Below, one piece after another: positions 62,271-64,000 of a stretch of 64,000 bases of DNA; the stretch's first letter is position 1; each line of letters opens with the position of its first letter. Made by a program: the position numbers and the translations under genes. Origin of the DNA: Limosilactobacillus pontis (GTDB lineage Bacteria; Bacillota; Bacilli; Lactobacillales; Lactobacillaceae); NCBI RefSeq assembly GCF_002940945.1, contig NZ_PNFV01000002.1:1-64000 (forward strand). The letters are read 5' to 3'. A model generated the notes under the pieces. That model had not been told where the DNA came from. It saw only the letters and a list, made by a program, of their open reading frames with translations, and did not search any database.

Positions 62271-62304
62271 GGTGCCGACCACAGATTCGATTGTGGTTGG
62301 CACC
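62271..62304 (-). terminator. Terminator of dnaN
   Basis: GGTGCCgACCACA (62271-62283) pairs with TGTGGTtGGCACC (62292-62304), followed on the minus strand by TTTTTTGTTTG. The stretch 62077-62270 before it holds only AT-rich promoter-like DNA for the S4-recF-gyrBA unit. Confidence 0.93.
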
Positions 62305-62329
62305 AAGTAACTTCATGATTTGGATAGAT

Positions 62330-63472
62330 TTAGAACGTCCGTACCGGCGTGATCAGGTGAACAAAGTTTTCGCCATCCTCTGTTGGAACCAGGGTAAACG
62401 GCCGCAATGGAGAGGTGAAGGAGATCTTAACGGTAGTCTGACCGAATGACCGTAAGGCATCCTTCATGTAATTCGGGTTGAATGAGATCTCGAGGTCGTT
62501 ACCATCCAGACTGCTAGTGGCTACTTCTTCCTCCACGGTTCCGATATCAGGGGAGTTGCTACTAATCCGTACAAGGTTCTCATCCGGTTTTAGGGTGAGT
62601 TTGACTACATCATTGCGACTCTCATGAGACAAGAGTGAGGCCCGCTCGATGGAGGCCAGGAAGGTACCAGCATCCAGCTCGACCGTGGTGTCAGCTGTGT
62701 CTGGAATTAACTGACTAGTCTCTGGGTAATTCCCTTCTAATAGCCGAGAGTAGAAGTGGGTGTTGCCAAAGATAAAGAGGATTTGGTTTTCAGTAACCTG
62801 AACTTGGACATCCTGGTCAACGTCGCTAATCATCCCAGACAGTTCATTCATGCTCTTTCCTGGAATAATGACGTCAAAGTCGATCCCATTATCCACATTG
62901 GCTAAGGCAACCTTCCGTTGAGCAAGGCGATGACTATCCGTGGCCACCGCTGTCAGCAACCCGTCGTGTAGGGTAATGTGAATTCCTGCAAGAATCGGCC
63001 GACTTTCCTGCTTGGAGACAGCAATAACAGTCTGACGGATGACTTCTTTTAAGACATCATTGGGCAGGGTAATCGTCTTGTCGGTTTCAACTTCAGGCAG
63101 GTGTGGAAAGTTCTCCGCGTCCTGACCGTTGATTTGGAACTTGGCTGTTCCAGATGTAATATCCGCCTGAAATCCATTTGTAACTTCAATAGTTACCTGC
63201 TTATCAGGCAGTTTCTTAACAATCTCACTAAAGAAACGAGCAGGCAACACTATGGCACCTGGATCCTCGACAGTCAGGTCATAATCAGAATTGCTGGCCT
63301 CAAGAACACTTTCAATCGTGATATCGGAATTACTACCAGTCAAGACGATTCTTTCCTTATCAACGACCATTTTGAGTCCTGTTAAAATCGGAATAGTGGT
63401 TTTAGATGAAATAGCACGTAATACATTGTTAAGTTGACTAATAAATGCAGGTCGATTGATTGTGAACTTCAT
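62330..63472 (-). CDS. dnaN: DNA polymerase III sliding clamp (beta subunit)
   Basis: Processivity clamp, 380 residues made of three similar clamp domains. It begins MKFTINRPAFISQLNNVLRAIS and ends HLITPVRTF, a typical clamp C-terminus. GGAGCG is before the ATG. It is downstream of dnaA across the unwinding region. Confidence 0.98.
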   Translation of the reverse strand: MKFTINRPAFISQLNNVLRAISSKTTIPILTGLKMVVDKERIVLTGSNSDITIESVLEASNSDYDLTVEDPGAIVLPARFFSEIVKKLPDKQVTIEVTNGFQADITSGTAKFQINGQDAENFPHLPEVETDKTITLPNDVLKEVIRQTVIAVSKQESRPILAGIHITLHDGLLTAVATDSHRLAQRKVALANVDNGIDFDVIIPGKSMNELSGMISDVDQDVQVQVTENQILFIFGNTHFYSRLLEGNYPETSQLIPDTADTTVELDAGTFLASIERASLLSHESRNDVVKLTLKPDENLVRISSNSPDIGTVEEEVATSSLDGNDLEISFNPNYMKDALRSFGQTTVKISFTSPLRPFTLVPTEDGENFVHLITPVRTF

Positions 63473-63486
63473 TAATGATCGCTCCT

Positions 63487-63634
63487 TAATATAAATATAT
63501 TTTATAGTTTAAAAAGTCGTAGTAGTAGGGGATGTTAATACTGTGGATAAGTATGTTGATCCCTTGATAGCAGAAGAAATAGGCTGTTGATAACCTGTGG
63601 ATAAAATTATGGATAACCCGTTATGTTGTTCACA
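63487..63634. promoter_or_regulatory. oriC part between dnaA and dnaN: DnaA boxes, trio and unwinding element
   Basis: From the dnaA side: perfect DnaA boxes TGTGGATAA at 63596-63604 and 63542-63550, and single-mismatch boxes at 63585 (TGTTGATAA) and 63608 (TATGGATAA). Then comes a GC-containing spacer and, on the minus strand, CTACTACTA (63520-63528) matching the DnaA-trio. Last is a 30-base A/T unwinding stretch at 63487-63518. This box, trio, AT-rich order is the basal unwinding system described for Bacillus. Confidence 0.88.
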
Positions 63635-63636
63635 GG

Positions 63637-64000
63637 CTATGAATGCAAACGCTCCTTCAGACTGCTGATGTCCTTCTGTAGATCGGTGTCCTTCTTGAGG
63701 GCGGATTCAATTTTGTCAATGGCATGGAGGACGGTGGTATGGTCCTTGCCACCAAATTCATTACCGATCTTTGGCAGGGAGAAGTCAGTCAGCTCACGAG
63801 AGAGGTACATGGCAATCTGACGAGGAACTACGATCTGCTTAACCCGTTTCTTACCAAGAATATCGCTTTGGGTAATATTGTAGAAACTAGCCACCTGCTT
63901 TTGGATTGTCGCAATTGAGATAGTAGTCTGCTGCTTCTGTCGCAGCCCTTTTAGCGCCTGAGATGCCAGGTGAGGGGTAATCGGCTCACCGCTGAGGTTG
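63637..64000 (-). CDS. dnaA: Chromosomal replication initiator DnaA (C-terminal part only)
   Basis: The frame is open through the right edge; the visible 120 residues are domain IV, which binds DnaA boxes. Reading in from the edge: NLSGEPITPHLASQAL, a helical stretch ending QKQQTTISIATIQKQVA, then SDILGKKRVKQIVVPRQIAMYL and the signature GKDHTTVLHAIDKIE. The AAA+ domain and start codon are outside the window. DnaA boxes follow the stop. Confidence 0.98.
   Translation of the reverse strand, partial: NLSGEPITPHLASQALKGLRQKQQTTISIATIQKQVASFYNITQSDILGKKRVKQIVVPRQIAMYLSRELTDFSLPKIGNEFGGKDHTTVLHAIDKIESALKKDTDLQKDISSLKERLHS

Noticed and set aside
1..64000. CRISPR arrays, prophage modules, toxin-antitoxin pairs or restriction systems
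   Set aside because: No regularly spaced repeats or characteristic gene sets were seen in either strand; apart from the insertion sequence the window is chromosomal core and metabolic genes.

Overview
The window is a roughly 50% GC chromosomal segment from a heterofermentative lactic acid bacterium of the Lactobacillaceae. The maltose phosphorylase set, an L. reuteri-type iron 1,3-propanediol dehydrogenase, ClpL and the protein sequences point to the genus Limosilactobacillus, probably one of its higher-GC species. The origin of replication lies at the right end: the dnaA C-terminus runs off the edge, followed leftwards by dnaN, an S4-domain gene, recF, gyrB, gyrA and rpsF-ssb-rpsR. Replication therefore moves leftwards, and most genes lie on the minus (leading) strand. 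The + strand exceptions are the tRNAs, the pst operon, an aminotransferase operon, one amidotransferase and an insertion sequence.

Layout from left to right. 1-1478: right part of an IS3-family element cut by the window edge, with a visible -1 frameshift site. 1541-6544: membrane glycerophosphodiesterase, aldo/keto reductase, class I amidotransferase, glutamate-cysteine ligase. 6736-13521: maltose unit (beta-phosphoglucomutase, maltose phosphorylase, MFS maltose carrier) with a readable promoter carrying two LacI-type operators and a cre, then a thiolase and a LacI-family regulator. 13508-21474: addAB. 21575-25881: cardiolipin synthase, ClpL and a small HTH protein. 26041-29018: + strand aminotransferase, 2-hydroxyacid dehydrogenase and OsmC genes behind a leader peptide and a terminator/antiterminator. 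29111-32945: 1,3-propanediol-type dehydrogenase, FMN reductase, small exported protein, rlmH, a cluster of DnaA boxes, PgpA-like protein. 33033-39946: htrA and the walRKHIJ cell-wall stress operon. 40051-46413: two identical tRNA-Lys genes, an atypical response regulator divergent from pstSCAB-phoU, and a PPK2 polyphosphate kinase. 46545-49409: zinc alcohol dehydrogenase, zinc-ribbon protein, MFS carrier. 49598-64000: dnaB, rplI, gdpP, an amidohydrolase, and the ribosomal and origin core.

The most notable system is at 26041-26344. A strong promoter is followed by a 26-codon reading frame with a perfect ribosome binding site and a Tyr-Asp-Phe-Trp-Phe codon cluster. Then come three pairing segments: a 10-bp hairpin, a perfect 10-bp alternative pairing, and an intrinsic terminator. 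The genes behind it encode an aminotransferase and a D-2-hydroxyacid dehydrogenase, the enzyme pair that turns aromatic amino acids into aryl-lactates. It reads as a peptide-sensing attenuator for aromatic amino acid catabolism. The spacing suggests it may work in the opposite sense to the classical trp attenuator.

Two other regulatory situations stand out. The pst phosphate operon has TTTACA Pho-box repeats on an 11-bp helical phase, facing a PhoP-like regulator whose receiver has Glu in place of the phosphoacceptor Asp and has lost the conserved Thr and Lys; no partner kinase is nearby. The rlmH upstream region holds four perfect and three near-perfect DnaA boxes in about 310 bp, more than 31 kb from oriC.
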